This document shows positions 26,204 through 35,085 of a DNA stretch of 64,000 bases, in pieces (position 1 is the first letter of the stretch; every line of letters starts with the position of its first letter). Position numbers and translations under genes: made by a program. This DNA comes from Corynebacterium hindlerae (GTDB lineage: Bacteria; Actinomycetota; Actinomycetes; Mycobacteriales; Mycobacteriaceae), in NCBI RefSeq assembly GCF_014117265.1, contig NZ_CP059833.1, positions 496,001 through 560,000 on the forward strand, in the 5' to 3' direction. The notes beneath the pieces are model-generated. The model had not been told where the DNA came from and made no database searches. It saw nothing but the letters and a program-made list of their open reading frames with translations.

Positions 26204-27796
26204 ATGCCTTCACTTTTCTCTTTCGATCGAGTCAGCTTTTCTTACCCGCAGCGCCGCGTTCTGACTGATGTCTCCTTTACCGTCACGCCCGGCCGAGTCG
26301 CGGGCCTGATCGGCGAGAACGGCGCCGGTAAATCAACTCTCCTGTCGCTGCTCACCGGCGTGCACCCCGACGCAGGCACGATCGTGGTCCCGGAGCGGGT
26401 GGGATTTATTGAGCAGGAAACGTCACTCCCCCACCACGCGCCCGCCCGCTTGCTTATCGACGCCGCCGTCGACGAAGTCCGCCAACTCGAGCGGGATATC
26501 GAAGACTTGAGCGCCGAGATGGCCACCCGCGATGTGGCCGATGAGTTTGACCTTGCCTTAGCCCGCGCCGAGCAAGCGCAACTATGGTCACTGGATGCGC
26601 GCATTGCGCAGGTGCTGGACGGATTGGGGCTCGGGACGGTAGACCTGGGTACTGCTATCGGCGAGATGTCGGGCGGGCAGCGGCGTCGTTTCGCGCTGGC
26701 TGCGCTCCTGATCCGACCGTCGGATGGCTTGTTGCTGGATGAGCCCACCAACCACCTGGACGATGCGGGAGTTGATTTCCTGATCTCCGAGCTCACCGCC
26801 TTTTCGGGGCCGGTGATCGCCGCCAGCCACGACCGGTGGTTCCTCGATCATTGCGCGACTGACATCATTGACCTCGACCCCGCGTTGGGCGCCGAGGGTG
26901 GCTATGGGGAGGATACCCGCCAGGCCGCGCTGTTTACCGGTTCGTTCAGCGAATACCTCTCCTGGCGCACTGCTGCTCGACGACGCTGGGAGCACGATTA
27001 CGCCGCCCAAGAGCGTACGCGCGAGGAGTTATCGAACAAACTTGGCCTGACAGAAGGGGACATTTTCCATTCGACAGAGGCTAAGTCCGAGACTCGGAAG
27101 GCTGCGAAATTCTACGCCGACCGCGCTGCGAAAACCGTGGGCAACCGCATCAAATCAGCGCGGTCGCGATTGGAGGAGTTGGATCGCTTCGCCATCCCGG
27201 CGCCACCACCCAGGCTCTCTTTTGAGTTCACGCAGGCTGCTTCCGCTATGGAAACGAGCGAGCCATTGTTGAGTGTACGGAACGTGAGCGTGCCGGGACG
27301 CCTGGCTTCAACGACAGTGGAGCTGTTCGCCGGACAGTCACTGCTCGTGGAAGGTCCAAACGGAACTGGAAAATCCACCTTCCTGCAGTTGGTCGCCGGA
27401 TGTTTGCCCACTTTCGACGGCGAGCGCATCGTTCACGACGACGCCCGGATCGGCTATCTCCCCCAAGACATCGAATGGCCCGCCATGGCAGCGACCCCCG
27501 CATCACTATGCCCGGATCTCGTGGCCCTGGGTTTGCTCGGGGAAGATCACATGAACACTCCACTTCGCCAATTGTCGTTGGGGCAACAGCGACGTGTGGC
27601 CATCGGCATGGTGCTCGCAGACCCGCCAGAAATCCTCATCCTGGACGAGCCCACCAACCACATTGCGTTGACCCTCGCGGAGGATCTGGAAGCCGCGCTC
27701 TCCGATTACCCAGGAGTGTGCCTCATCGCCACCCATGACCGCTGGCTGCGGTCGCGCTGGCAGGAAAAACGACTGCATTTTTCGGAAGGTTCATAG
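26204..27796 (+). CDS. ABC-F family ATPase, possible antibiotic-resistance type
   Basis: A 530-residue soluble protein with two ATP-binding cassettes and no membrane domain. The first has GENGAGKSTLL (Walker A), MSGGQRRRFALAALL (signature) and LLLDEPTNHL (Walker B); the second has GPNGTGKSTFL, LSLGQQRRVAIGMVL and LILDEPTNHI. ABC-F proteins act on the ribosome, and some actinobacterial ones protect it from macrolides or related drugs. Which class this belongs to cannot be settled by eye. The leader ORF and sequestered ribosome binding site argue for drug-inducible expression. The start is ATG 26204. Confidence 0.9.
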   Translation: MPSLFSFDRVSFSYPQRRVLTDVSFTVTPGRVAGLIGENGAGKSTLLSLLTGVHPDAGTIVVPERVGFIEQETSLPHHAPARLLIDAAVDEVRQLERDIEDLSAEMATRDVADEFDLALARAEQAQLWSLDARIAQVLDGLGLGTVDLGTAIGEMSGGQRRRFALAALLIRPSDGLLLDEPTNHLDDAGVDFLISELTAFSGPVIAASHDRWFLDHCATDIIDLDPALGAEGGYGEDTRQAALFTGSFSEYLSWRTAARRRWEHDYAAQERTREELSNKLGLTEGDIFHSTEAKSETRKAAKFYADRAAKTVGNRIKSARSRLEELDRFAIPAPPPRLSFEFTQAASAMETSEPLLSVRNVSVPGRLASTTVELFAGQSLLVEGPNGTGKSTFLQLVAGCLPTFDGERIVHDDARIGYLPQDIEWPAMAATPASLCPDLVALGLLGEDHMNTPLRQLSLGQQRRVAIGMVLADPPEILILDEPTNHIALTLAEDLEAALSDYPGVCLIATHDRWLRSRWQEKRLHFSEGS

Positions 27797-27810
27797 TGTT
27801 CCCTCTTGGG

Positions 27811-27900
27811 AAACCCGGGAAGCATTTCCCGGATCTCAGGGAAAGTATCACGTCTGCGGCTTCCCAATGTCCCTAAACCCGGGAAATGCTTCCCGGGTTT
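27811..27900. repeat. Family C palindromic pair, copy 1 (probable terminator of the ABC-F gene)
   Basis: A perfect palindrome of 26 bases at 27875-27900 has arms AAACCCGGGAA and TTCCCGGGTTT around ATGC. A reverse-complement partner lies at 27811-27832, matching over 22 bases, so the whole unit is itself an inverted repeat with a 40-base centre. A related unit is at 40752-40856. The T-run after the arm could terminate transcription. Confidence 0.82.
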
Positions 27901-27929
27901 ATCACCTGGTCGCCCCAGCTACGGACTAG

Positions 27930-28133
27930 CTACCTCTTCACCTTGCAGGTATCGATACCGATGATGCGGTACAGCGGGCAAAAACCTGCAACTGCGGTGA
28001 TTGCCATGATGGCTGCCACCCCCCAAAGAACAATCTGGGTGACGCCCTGGGTGAAGACTGTGGCGCAAACAGCTGCAACAAGTGCGATGACGGCGCGAAG
28101 TGCGCGGTCAGCGGTTCCTTCATTTGCAATCAT
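27930..28133 (-). CDS. DUF2892-type membrane protein (YgaP transmembrane-like)
   Basis: A 67-residue protein with two helices (LRAVIALVAAVCATVF and IVLWGVAAIMAITAVAGF) followed by CPLYRIIGIDTCKVKR. The CPLY...G..TC ending is typical of the small DUF2892 family, often found alone or fused to rhodanese domains. Function is unknown. Its start is ATG 28133 and it stands alone between repeat units. Confidence 0.85.
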   Translation of the reverse strand: MIANEGTADRALRAVIALVAAVCATVFTQGVTQIVLWGVAAIMAITAVAGFCPLYRIIGIDTCKVKR

Positions 28134-28217
28134 GGAACCAATTCTAAGCCACTTCGATAGACGTCAAACTAAAAAGAGTTAGATGTCACATCAAGTGCCG
28201 CGAGAGAAGGAGTTGGG

Positions 28218-28283
28218 CAAAATCCAGCGTACCGATGGGATTTTTCACGCCTGAAAAATACCAACCGTACGCTCGATTTTTTG
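28218..28283. repeat. Family B palindrome, copy 2
   Basis: Arms AGCGTACCGATGGGATTTTT and the matching AAAAATACCAACCGTACGCT surround a CACGCC centre. It is the most symmetric at its centre (TTTTTCA/TGAAAAA) of the three copies. It lies between two leftward genes, after the promoter side of the DUF2892 gene and before... the end of the 28302 lipoprotein gene. Confidence 0.85.
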
Positions 28284-28301
28284 GGGTTTCGCCCTGGGGC
28301 C

Positions 28302-28823
28302 TTAACCCTGCGCTGCACACATAGCCGGAACCTGCTCCGGCTGGACGGTGTTCTTGATCAGCGTGCATGCCCAGGACTGGGAGAGCTTCCAGGTGCCGCC
28401 TTCGTAGATGAATTCGACGTTATCAGCGGTTTGTGGCTCGCGTTCTGGGATGGTGAAGTTCACGGTCGCGAGAACGGAATCTGGGGTGTAGCCAGGAAGA
28501 ATTGGGTCAACTACCTGGAAGTCTGCGCCAGATTCTGCCTTGGAGGCTGCCATGGTGTCGAAAAGTTCTGGGGCAGATTCACCGTTTTGCACGGTTTGGG
28601 TTTTTTCTTCCAGCGGTGTCCCTGGGTCCGTGGCCTTGGCCAGGATAGCGTTGAGGTCGGCTGCAGTTGGCTGCTGAGCTGCGGCGCCTTGTGCTGGGGC
28701 TGCCTTAGTGGTCGCAGGCGCGTTTGTGTTGGCCGGTTGATCGTCGCCAGAGCAGGCGGTCAGGCCGAGTGCTGCGGTGAGCATCGTCGCGGCGGCGATG
28801 GTGGTGGAAAACTTCAACGACAT
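28302..28823 (-). CDS. Lipoprotein with MTB12-like domain
   Basis: A 173-residue lipoprotein: signal peptide with lipobox LTAC (Cys 24), an Ala/Thr/Pro/Gln-rich linker (about 28-52), and a domain of about 115 residues. The domain contains TPLEEKTQTVQNG, a strand/turn pattern with VNFTIP, and the closing GGTWKLSQSWACTL, which resembles the low-molecular-weight antigen MTB12 family of mycobacteria. Role unknown; it probably sits on the outer face of the inner membrane. Confidence 0.82.
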   Translation of the reverse strand: MSLKFSTTIAAATMLTAALGLTACSGDDQPANTNAPATTKAAPAQGAAAQQPTAADLNAILAKATDPGTPLEEKTQTVQNGESAPELFDTMAASKAESGADFQVVDPILPGYTPDSVLATVNFTIPEREPQTADNVEFIYEGGTWKLSQSWACTLIKNTVQPEQVPAMCAAQG

Positions 28824-28959
28824 CTCCTCGTCAAGTTGATTGTCAGTAGGACGATCTGTCTCACTGCTAATGCGTCGACGATAATAACATGTACCTCATT
28901 GGTGCTTGAAGTTCGTGGGCTTGTGTACGCCTGTCGGTTCGCTGTGTCATTCTTATTAC

Positions 28960-29889
28960 ATGACTGAATCTCGTGTTGTCGTTATTACTACTGGCGGAAC
29001 CATTGCGTGCACCACGGATAAGAATGGCGTGTTGCTCCCTACGGTGTCGGGTGAGGAGTTGGTGCGTCCGGTTGCTGGGCGGTTTGCTCCTGGCACGATG
29101 CAGATTGAGGTACGAGAGCTAACCCGACTGGATTCCTCGTCAATGACGCTGGCGGATATCGATGAGGTGGTGGCCGCGGTGCATGCTGCGCTAGAGGATC
29201 CGACGGTGGATGGCGTTGTGGTGACTCACGGCACAGATTCCATGGAGGAGACGGCCGTCGCAGTGGATACGTTTCATAAGGATCCGCGCCCGGTGGTGTT
29301 TACGGGTTCTCAGAAGCCTTTTGATCACCCGGAGGCCGATGGCCCGAATAATCTTTTCGAGTCGATCGTCATTGCCAGCGACGCCTCTGCCCGCGATATC
29401 GGTTGCTTGATTGTCTTCGGACATGCGGTTCTCCCCGCCCGCGGCGCGACGAAGTGGAACACCACGGATGAGCTCGCCTTCGCCACGAACGGCCCTGAGG
29501 AACCGACCCGCCCTGACCCGGTGCCGGTCGCTCCACTCGCGGACATTGACGTGCGTATCGTGACGGCATACCCGGGTGCGGGCCGCGATGTCTTGGACTT
29601 CCTGAAGGACAAGAAGGTGGACGGCATCGTGGTCGAGGCGATGGGGTCCGGCAATGTCAGCACGGAGTTTGCGCACGGGCTTATCGACGTCCTGGAGGCC
29701 GGAATCCCCGTTGCCCTATCGTCTCGTGTTCCACGAGGCGATGTCCTCCCGAGCTATGGCGGCGTCGGCGGTGGCGCATCTCTCGCAGCCAAGGGAGCCC
29801 TGTCTACAACCTATTTCCGCTCCCCACAGGCGCGTATTTTGCTGGCGATCTCCATCGCTACGGGGCGTCATCTTGCGACGATAATGTAG
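28960..29889 (+). CDS. ansA: L-asparaginase
   Basis: A 309-residue asparaginase hydrolysing asparagine to aspartate and ammonia. The two catalytic threonine motifs are ITTGGTIACT (residues 9-18) and VTHGTDSMEETA. No signal peptide is present when the start is set at ATG 28960 (MTESRVVV), so it is cytoplasmic; the frame is open upstream to 28906 but that stretch is not homologous. Its 3' end overlaps the convergent dinB gene by 32 bases. Confidence 0.93.
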   Translation: MTESRVVVITTGGTIACTTDKNGVLLPTVSGEELVRPVAGRFAPGTMQIEVRELTRLDSSSMTLADIDEVVAAVHAALEDPTVDGVVVTHGTDSMEETAVAVDTFHKDPRPVVFTGSQKPFDHPEADGPNNLFESIVIASDASARDIGCLIVFGHAVLPARGATKWNTTDELAFATNGPEEPTRPDPVPVAPLADIDVRIVTAYPGAGRDVLDFLKDKKVDGIVVEAMGSGNVSTEFAHGLIDVLEAGIPVALSSRVPRGDVLPSYGGVGGGASLAAKGALSTTYFRSPQARILLAISIATGRHLATIM

Positions 29890-31243
29890 TGAGCCAGTCT
29901 CCCCAGTCCAGGCTGTCAAGCGCGTCGGCGGGCACGAGATCGGGGTCATCGACGGCGAAGCTGCGGGTGACGCCTCGTTCGGTGGTGCGGGTTTCAAATC
30001 GCACTGACACCACCCCATGCCCGGAACCTTGCACCCACCCGTGCCCATATTCTGGGTGGAACACATCCTGGGTGCTGTACCAGGTCACTTCCTGCGCCGG
30101 AGTGGCTACGACGGGTGTGGTCGTGGCCCGCACTCCGACCTCATAGTCGCTGGTGGTGTCGATAACGATGTTCTGGTCCAGCTCCGGAAACATCACATCT
30201 TGGCGTTCCGTTTCGAGGCCGGAGTAAGACACCCCGATGAGCCGGATCGGCCCGACCTCTTCGGGGTATCGGGTGAGCTTACGGGCGCTGGCGTGCAAGG
30301 TAGCGAACTCGTCGGTGGCATAAGGAAGCGTCATGGATCGTGACTCGGTGTCGAAGCTCGCGAGTTTCGTTTTCACGGTGATGGTTCGGGCGGCACGGCC
30401 GTCGTTAAGCAGCCTGCGGTGTGCGGCCCGCGCCGACTTTTCGATCGCCTCGTCGACCTGAGCGGTGCTGGTCAAATCGCGCGGGTAGGTGTGTTCAGCG
30501 CTTACTTGTTTCGCCTCAGCGCGCGGGACGACGGGCCGGTCATCGTATCCGCGAGCGAGCTGCCACAATGCCACCCCCACGTTCTTTCCCAGCGTGATTT
30601 CCACCTCGCGTTGCGGCAGCTCCGCGAACTGGCCGATGGTGGCCACCCCCACCGCGGCGAGCTTCGCTTCCGCAACAGGGCCAACCCCCCACAGCTTTCG
30701 GACAGGAAGCGCTCCCAACAGGTGGCGCTCTTGGTCCCGCGGAACCACAAACACACCATCGGGTTTTGCCAGGCCGGAGCCAATCTTTGCGAATTGCTTC
30801 CCTGAGCCTGCGCCTATCGACGCCGGCAGCCCGACCTCACGTTTAATTGTGTCGCGCAACTGCTGCGCCCACTCGTGCACCTGCTCACTGTCGGCCCCCA
30901 CCAGTGCTGCAGGTTCTAAAAACCCTTCATCGATGGACAGTTGCTCCACCACCCCGGCTTCGTGGGCGATGATGTCAAAAACCCGGCGCGACACGACGGA
31001 ATAGACCTGGTGCCGTGGGCGCACCGTCACCGCAGAAAATCCCACCAGCGCCCGGGCCTGATACATGGGCATCGCGCTTTTTGCCCCGAAAGCGCGGGCT
31101 TCGTAGGAGGCACCGGCCACAACTCCGCGGCCGTCGATCCCGCCGACCAGCACGGGACGGCCCCGCAGCGTCGGCCGGGTGAGCTGCTCCACGGAGGCGA
31201 AAAACGCATCCATATCAATATGAAGCACCCAGCGCTGAGCCAT
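29858..31243 (-). CDS. dinB: DNA polymerase IV
   Basis: A Y-family translesion polymerase of 461 residues. Catalytic motifs are HIDMDAFFASVEQ (D10 with metal-binding neighbours) and LSIDEGFLE near residue 104; the usual SIDEAYLD is slightly altered in its last residues. A little-finger domain covers about 240-350. The C-terminal 100 residues (from TPAQEVTWYSTQDVFHP) are an actinobacterial extension containing GHGWVQGSGHGVVSVRFET. Its start lies 12 bases after the upstream lipoprotein stop, so it may be read from further upstream. Confidence 0.94.
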   Translation of the reverse strand: MAQRWVLHIDMDAFFASVEQLTRPTLRGRPVLVGGIDGRGVVAGASYEARAFGAKSAMPMYQARALVGFSAVTVRPRHQVYSVVSRRVFDIIAHEAGVVEQLSIDEGFLEPAALVGADSEQVHEWAQQLRDTIKREVGLPASIGAGSGKQFAKIGSGLAKPDGVFVVPRDQERHLLGALPVRKLWGVGPVAEAKLAAVGVATIGQFAELPQREVEITLGKNVGVALWQLARGYDDRPVVPRAEAKQVSAEHTYPRDLTSTAQVDEAIEKSARAAHRRLLNDGRAARTITVKTKLASFDTESRSMTLPYATDEFATLHASARKLTRYPEEVGPIRLIGVSYSGLETERQDVMFPELDQNIVIDTTSDYEVGVRATTTPVVATPAQEVTWYSTQDVFHPEYGHGWVQGSGHGVVSVRFETRTTERGVTRSFAVDDPDLVPADALDSLDWGDWLTTLSSQDDAP

Positions 31244-31254
31244 TGGAATCTTAC

Positions 31255-31932
31255 CTAAAACGTGAGCGTGCTGAGCAGTTCGTCCACGCGTTCCCGGGTG
31301 GCAGCCGGGCTGTGGTCACCGGAATATAGGCGCTCCAGGTCGTCCGTGGTGATACCACCGCTGACTGTGTTGAGGGTGATCCGGTCCTGGCGGGTCAGCG
31401 CGACCTCACGAAACACTGGGACCAGGTTTTGGGGCAGTTCCGGCCCATCGTAGTTGTCGCAGCCCTTGGCGTTGGAAGGATCGGTGGCCATGAGGGCATT
31501 CGGGAGGGAGCCGACCATCGCCTGGTAGACCTTGTCGCGCCAGGTGCCATCGTTGGGGTCGAGGCCTGCCTTCTTTGCCGCTACATATTTTTCTGACATT
31601 TCCTGAGCAAGCTGCGGGTTGAGATAGTGCAGGAACTCTCCGGTGCAGCCGATCACCACGTCAGCCTCTCCGGACTGTACCCGGGAAATCCGCGGTTTTT
31701 CTTTACTGTTGCTTTCAGCCTCTAGATACGCCTCCCGGCCACTGCGCACAAAGGCACCCGTGACCATCTCCCCCAGCACTTCTTGCTGGTACCAGTTGTC
31801 GTTGATGGAGACGGTGATCGCGTTGGCTTCGGATTCGCGAAGCTTGCCACGGGGTTCTGGGGCGCAGGACGTCGAAAGGACAGCAACGCACAGCAGCGCG
31901 TACAGCTTGCGGACGTTTGAGATACGACGCAC
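31255..31932 (-). CDS. Solute-binding-like lipoprotein (no permease partner)
   Basis: A lipoprotein of about 225 residues with a signal peptide KLYALLCVAVLSTSC (lipobox STSC). The mature part (AITVSINDNWYQQEVLGEMV, SGEADVVIGCTGEFL) resembles type 2 periplasmic binding proteins of the glycine-betaine kind, but it is shorter and no permease or ATPase gene is near. The frame reaches ATG 31992; I prefer the in-frame GTG 31932, with GGAGAAGG upstream, but the start is unsure. It precedes dinB by 12 bases. Confidence 0.7.
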   Translation of the reverse strand: MRRISNVRKLYALLCVAVLSTSCAPEPRGKLRESEANAITVSINDNWYQQEVLGEMVTGAFVRSGREAYLEAESNSKEKPRISRVQSGEADVVIGCTGEFLHYLNPQLAQEMSEKYVAAKKAGLDPNDGTWRDKVYQAMVGSLPNALMATDPSNAKGCDNYDGPELPQNLVPVFREVALTRQDRITLNTVSGGITTDDLERLYSGDHSPAATRERVDELLSTLTF

Positions 31933-32069
31933 CTTGCGGAAACCACCTTCTCCTCGCGATGAATGAAACACCATCAGTGTAGACCGCCCCACTTGGACGA
32001 ACTACCTTTAGGGTTGTATTGTCTGTGCTGTTATTTTCAGTGCGTTATCACATCTAGGAGGGGAAACTC

Positions 32070-33164
32070 GTGGCTGGTAATTTTCCACTGCCCAAGCGGC
32101 CTAAGGCTCAGGTGCCTGTCCCCTCCCCCACGGTCGCGCTGGGATCGAAGATCCGGGTGCCCGTCGAGCGGGCCATTGAGCGGTGCGTCATTTACCGCGA
32201 CGGTCGGCCTGTGCGCGGCGCCTACAACTACCGGGAAGCGTTGGAAGAGGTCCGCCGCACTGGTGAGGGGTACGTGTGGCTGGGTCTGTATGAGCCCGAC
32301 GAGCGTCAGATGATGCTCATTTCACAGGCATACGACGTGCACGAGTTGATCGTGGAGGACGTCGTCTCCGCACGTCAGCGTCCGAAGTTGGAGCGCTACG
32401 GCGACCAGTTCTTCTTCGTTATCCGCAACGTCAAGTACACCGACGACGCGATCGTTAGTGATGCCCGGGAAATCATCGAGACCGGCGAAGTGCAGATGAT
32501 TGTGGGCCGTGACTTCATCATCACCATTCGCCACGGCGAAAAATCGACGATCACGGGGCTGAAAAAGCGCCTGGAAGGCGACCCGGAGCAATGTGCGCTT
32601 GGTCCTTCCGCTGTCGCGTGGCTCATTTCCGACGTCCTGGTCGACGACTACATCCGAATTGCCCGACTGCTCTCCATCGACGTCGACGACCTGGAAAACG
32701 AGGTATTCTCCCCCGACTCCAGCTTCGACATTGAACAGATTTACCGCCTCAAACGCGAGATTCTGGAAATGCGCCACGCCATCGACCCGCTCGCCCCGGC
32801 GCTACGCACCCTGACAGCTAACCAGCACGGCCTGCTTTCGGACCAGATCAGCAAATACTTCATTGACGTGTTGGACCACGAGATTTCAGCGATGGATCAG
32901 ATCGCCTCCCACGATGAGCGGCTCACCTCGCTGATCAATGCTGGTGTCGCAAAGATTTCGATGCAGCAGAACGCTGATATGCGTCGCCTGTCCGCCTTGG
33001 TCGGCATGGCGGCGGTGCCGACGATGATCGCTGGTATTTACGGCATGAACTTCCAAAACATGCCAGAGTTGAACACGGAGTATGGATACTACGTGGTGCT
33101 GGGCGTGATGGCCTTGTCAGTAGTCGCGATGTGGCTGTTGTTCAAAAAGAACAAGTGGCTTTAG
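32070..33164 (+). CDS. corA: CorA-type magnesium/cobalt transporter
   Basis: A 364-residue CorA-family divalent-cation channel: a large N-terminal cytoplasmic funnel domain, a long helix, then two membrane helices at the C-terminus. The signature GMN is at residues 325-327 (IYGMNFQNMPEL) between the two helices, and the tail is FKKNKWL. The start is GTG 32070 with AGGAGG nine bases upstream. Its stop overlaps the stop of the convergent 33161 gene by four bases. An MgtE-like gene follows 0.6 kb downstream. Confidence 0.94.
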   Translation: MAGNFPLPKRPKAQVPVPSPTVALGSKIRVPVERAIERCVIYRDGRPVRGAYNYREALEEVRRTGEGYVWLGLYEPDERQMMLISQAYDVHELIVEDVVSARQRPKLERYGDQFFFVIRNVKYTDDAIVSDAREIIETGEVQMIVGRDFIITIRHGEKSTITGLKKRLEGDPEQCALGPSAVAWLISDVLVDDYIRIARLLSIDVDDLENEVFSPDSSFDIEQIYRLKREILEMRHAIDPLAPALRTLTANQHGLLSDQISKYFIDVLDHEISAMDQIASHDERLTSLINAGVAKISMQQNADMRRLSALVGMAAVPTMIAGIYGMNFQNMPELNTEYGYYVVLGVMALSVVAMWLLFKKNKWL

Positions 33165-33670
33165 GCCCCACCAGAAACCTTGCCTCCTAAGTTCGCGCGG
33201 GCGATGATGTCGCGGGCCGCGCGGGCATGGTGTGGGTCGCACAGGACGTCGTAACGCCCGGCCACAATTTGGGTCTTGGAGGAAAAATCACGGCGCCCCT
33301 GCGTGCTCGCGTAAGACACGGCCGAGGACACCGTCCCGAAAACCAGCCCCATGACGATGCCGACGAGCAGCGGGCTGATCCAGTTTTCACTAAACAGGCC
33401 AATGAGCAGGCCGAAGAACACGCCCATCCACGCGCCGGATGCGGCGCCACCGGCCAGGACGCGCCCCCAGGACAGCCGACCGATCACACGCTCGACCTCC
33501 ATCAAGTTCACACCGACAATGGTCAGTTCACTGACAGGAAAATCTCCCGTGTCCGAGAGCATGTCCACGGCCGCTTGTGCTTCGACATACGTCTGAAAAC
33601 TTCCAACCGGCCAGCCTGACGGCAACGGGCGCGGATCTTGCTGGGGCAACGGGCGCGGCTGCGATTCCAT
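33161..33670 (-). CDS. General-stress-protein-17M-like membrane protein
   Basis: A 169-residue protein with a proline-rich N-terminus, a short domain WPVGSFQTYVEAQAAVDMLS followed by FPVSELTIVGVNL, which is characteristic of the general stress protein 17M domain, and a glycine-rich double membrane helix (GGAASGAWMGVFFGLLIGLF, WISPLLVGIVMGLVFG). The C-terminus ends with YDVLCDPHHARAARDI. Function is unknown. It lies between corA and the MgtE-like gene, as related genes do in mycobacteria. Confidence 0.82.
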   Translation of the reverse strand: MESQPRPLPQQDPRPLPSGWPVGSFQTYVEAQAAVDMLSDTGDFPVSELTIVGVNLMEVERVIGRLSWGRVLAGGAASGAWMGVFFGLLIGLFSENWISPLLVGIVMGLVFGTVSSAVSYASTQGRRDFSSKTQIVAGRYDVLCDPHHARAARDIIARANLGGKVSGGA

Positions 33671-33765
33671 GTGAACCTACTTTCTAAAAAAGCCTCTGTA
33701 TCCGCAACGACTCACACATCGGTTTAGTTCCCGCCCACTCCGAATACAGCAGGATTGCTGCACTA

Positions 33766-33771
33766 GTACAA
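33766..33771 (+). promoter_or_regulatory. -10 element of the MgtE-like gene (probably leaderless)
   Basis: TACAAT starts 15 bases before the ATG at 33781, giving roughly nine intervening bases, and there is no Shine-Dalgarno sequence between. A CAGCA-GGAT-TGCTG inverted repeat lies just upstream (about 33749-33762) and could bind a regulator. Confidence 0.45.
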
Positions 33772-33780
33772 TGGCACCCT

Positions 33781-35085
33781 ATGAGCACCTCAACTCGCGT
33801 GTACGCCGGTCGTCTCAACGGCATGATTGTCCGTGGTCCCGACGCGGAACCTATTGGTCGTGTCCGCGATGTCGTGGTGAGCCTCAGACCTACGTCACTG
33901 TTGTCCCGCGCGCTCGGGTTGGTGGTGGAGCTAACCAACAAGCGGCGTATTTTCGTGCCGATGCTCCGCGTGGCCAACATTGACCCCAGTGACATCACGC
34001 TGGTTTCTGGCTCCGTGTCGATGCGCCAGTTCAAACCGCGCGCTGGCGAGTCCACGGTGATGCACGACCTGATCGGCGCGAAGATTCAGGTCAACGATCC
34101 AGAGCTGGAGCACCTACACGGCCGCCCGGTGGAGATCGCTGACGTGGAATTGGAGCGTACCCGCACCCGCGACTGGGTGATCTCCCGACTCGCGGTGTTT
34201 GGCGAGCGCCCGAAGTTTGGGCGGCGCACAGATCTGCATGTGGTGCCGTGGTCGCACGTCCTCGGCGTGACGGCCGGCGGTTTTGGTGATGCCGACGCCA
34301 CAGCTGAGATCATCGCCTCATTCGATGACATGCGCCCCGCCGACATCGCTACGGTCATGCATGAAATGTCCATGTTGCAGCGCCATCAGGTGGCTGAGGA
34401 ACTCGACGACGAACGCCTGGCTGACATCATCCAGGAAATGCCGGACGATCACCAGGCAGAAATCATTGAGTCGCTCGACATCGAACGCGCCGCTGACGTG
34501 CTGGAGGAGATGGACCCCGACGACGCCGCCGATCTGCTCGGAGAGCTTCCCGACGCCAAAGCCGACGTCCTGCTCGAGCTGATGGATCCGGAGGAGTCGG
34601 CGCCGGTTCGACGGTTGATGACCTTCTCCCCCGACACCGTCGGCGCGCTCATGACCCCCGAGCCGCTGATCCTCACCCCGCAAACCACGGTGGCGGAGGC
34701 GCTGGCGATGGCCCGAAATCCAGAGCTGCCCACCAGTTTGAGTTCGTTAATTTTTGTGGTTCGCCCGCCCACAGCCACCCCAACGGGCAAATATTTGGGG
34801 TGCGTGCACTTGCAAAAGTTGCTGCGTGAGCCCCCGAGCTCGCTGATCGGCGGTATCCTTGACCCGGATTTACCGCCGCTCTACGCAGATGACAGCCAAG
34901 AGACCGCAGCCCGGTTCTTTGCTATGTACAACCTGGTGTGTGGCCCGGTGCTGGACGATGACAAGCACCTGCTCGGCGCGGTTGCAGTGGATGACCTGCT
35001 GGACCACATGCTCCCCGAAGATTGGCGTGAGACCGGACTGCGACCTGAAAGCCCTAAGAGCCCTGTAGGAGGTGCCCATGACTGA
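33781..35085 (+). CDS. MgtE N-domain/CBS protein without channel domain
   Basis: A 434-residue soluble protein. Residues about 1-180 contain two PRC-barrel-like segments (GRLNGMIVRGPDAEPIGRVR and the later HDLIGAKIQVNDPE); about 185-285 is an MgtE N-terminal superhelix (DMRPADIATVMHEM, ERAADVLEEMDPDDAADLLG); about 290-425 is a CBS pair. The five-helix MgtE channel domain is absent. In MgtE the N and CBS domains sense Mg2+ and gate the pore. The stop overlaps the next ORF's start by eight bases, so this module may regulate the DUF1003 membrane protein. It is near corA, supporting a metal role. Confidence 0.86.
   Translation: MSTSTRVYAGRLNGMIVRGPDAEPIGRVRDVVVSLRPTSLLSRALGLVVELTNKRRIFVPMLRVANIDPSDITLVSGSVSMRQFKPRAGESTVMHDLIGAKIQVNDPELEHLHGRPVEIADVELERTRTRDWVISRLAVFGERPKFGRRTDLHVVPWSHVLGVTAGGFGDADATAEIIASFDDMRPADIATVMHEMSMLQRHQVAEELDDERLADIIQEMPDDHQAEIIESLDIERAADVLEEMDPDDAADLLGELPDAKADVLLELMDPEESAPVRRLMTFSPDTVGALMTPEPLILTPQTTVAEALAMARNPELPTSLSSLIFVVRPPTATPTGKYLGCVHLQKLLREPPSSLIGGILDPDLPPLYADDSQETAARFFAMYNLVCGPVLDDDKHLLGAVAVDDLLDHMLPEDWRETGLRPESPKSPVGGAHD

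Noticed and set aside
33749..33762. CAGCA-GGAT-TGCTG as a terminator
   Set aside because: The stem is only five bases and no T-run follows; it is mentioned only as a possible operator.
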